Below, in pieces: positions 8,967 to 9,259 of a stretch of 9,259 bases of DNA (the stretch's first letter is position 1; each line of letters opens with the position of its first letter). Location: assembly GCA_015491705.1 (NCBI GenBank), contig WFVK01000023.1, positions 1 to 9,259 on the forward strand, given 5' to 3'. This DNA is from Nitrospirota bacterium. GTDB lineage: Bacteria; Nitrospirota; Thermodesulfovibrionia; UBA6902. The position numbers were made by a program, and so were the translations under genes. The notes beneath the pieces are model-generated. The model was not told the DNA's origin. It searched no databases and was given only the letters and a program-made list of their open reading frames with translations.

Positions 8967-9259
8967 TATTTGTTTTTCTCCAGCCTCACCTTGTTTTCCA
9001 TGAGGGCCTGGACGGGTTTCAGACCGTACGGGCTTCCCTGTTCTATTGCGGTGAGCACTGTCCCCCCGCCTGTGAAGAAATAATACCTGGAACTTTCGGA
9101 AATGGAGAGATAGAGGCCGGGGCAGAGGTTTTTAAATTCCTGGAGTGTATCTCCGCCTCCGTACATTTTCAATGCCTCCTTGTTTTTGTCTATGGTCTCG
9201 TCAAGGGCCCGGGACCCTTCGGAAAAATGGGGGGTAAACCCCATGACCGCATTGACCAA
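8966..9259 (-). CDS. Phosphoglycerate-kinase-like protein, C-terminal part (5' end outside window)
   Basis: Only the last 97 or so residues are inside the window. The reading frame is open to the edge, so no start can be assigned. The order of motifs matches the end of phosphoglycerate kinase. A segment NAVMGFTPHFSEGSRAL (3-19) corresponds to the family's NGPMGVFE region. YGGGDT (33-38) matches the nucleotide-binding GGGDT. FTGGGTVLTAIEQG (62-75) corresponds to the STGGGA-x-LE-x-x-x-G segment at the start of the last helix. It departs from the canonical enzyme in three ways: VFE is replaced, STGGGA becomes FTGGGT, and the tail is longer and basic (MENKVRLEKNK). It could be a divergent active PGK or a paralogue with another role. 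The stop overlaps the start of the DUF3187 gene. Confidence 0.62.
   Translation of the reverse strand: MVNAVMGFTPHFSEGSRALDETIDKNKEALKMYGGGDTLQEFKNLCPGLYLSISESSRYYFFTGGGTVLTAIEQGSPYGLKPVQALMENKVRLEKNK

Overview
The window reads as the replication-origin side of a bacterial chromosome, most likely from the Nitrospirota (Thermodesulfovibrio-like) or a related Desulfobacterota-type lineage. This rests on the order dnaA-dnaN-gyrB, moderate-to-high GC with heavy use of AGG/AGA (Arg) and ATA (Ile) codons, a Gram-negative type GyrB with a long insert, and the DUF4416 and DUF3187 families, which I associate with those phyla. The lineage is an inference and cannot be fixed from the sequence alone.

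Layout. Positions 1-188 are AT-rich upstream DNA with a sigma70-like promoter and two DnaA-box-like 9-mers in opposite orientation ahead of dnaA. The plus strand then carries six genes in a row: dnaA (initiator), dnaN (sliding clamp), gyrB (gyrase B subunit), pyrF (OMP decarboxylase), a trpE/pabB-type chorismate-utilising gene, and a DUF4416 gene. The first three are separated by 44 and 90 nt. The last four are separated by 15 nt, 23 nt and a 4-nt overlap, so they are probably co-transcribed. recF and gyrA, often found in this cluster, are absent from their usual places.

At about 7995 the direction flips. The DUF4416 gene and a minus-strand gene for a predicted DUF3187 envelope beta-barrel protein converge with their stop codons overlapping by 6 nt. 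The DUF3187 gene is itself preceded on the minus strand by the 3' end of a phosphoglycerate-kinase-like gene that runs off the window. Those two share a TAATG stop-start junction.

How the genes work together. The left half is chromosome replication and topology. The middle makes UMP (pyrF) and starts either tryptophan or folate synthesis from chorismate (trpE/pabB). The DUF4416 protein is uncharacterised and tightly coupled to the trpE/pabB gene. The right-hand minus-strand pair joins a kinase-like cytosolic protein to an exported protein. I see no mobile element, CRISPR array, tRNA, rRNA or defence system. The window is mostly core housekeeping DNA. The parts worth a second look are the trpE-DUF4416 coupling and the PGK-like/DUF3187 pair.
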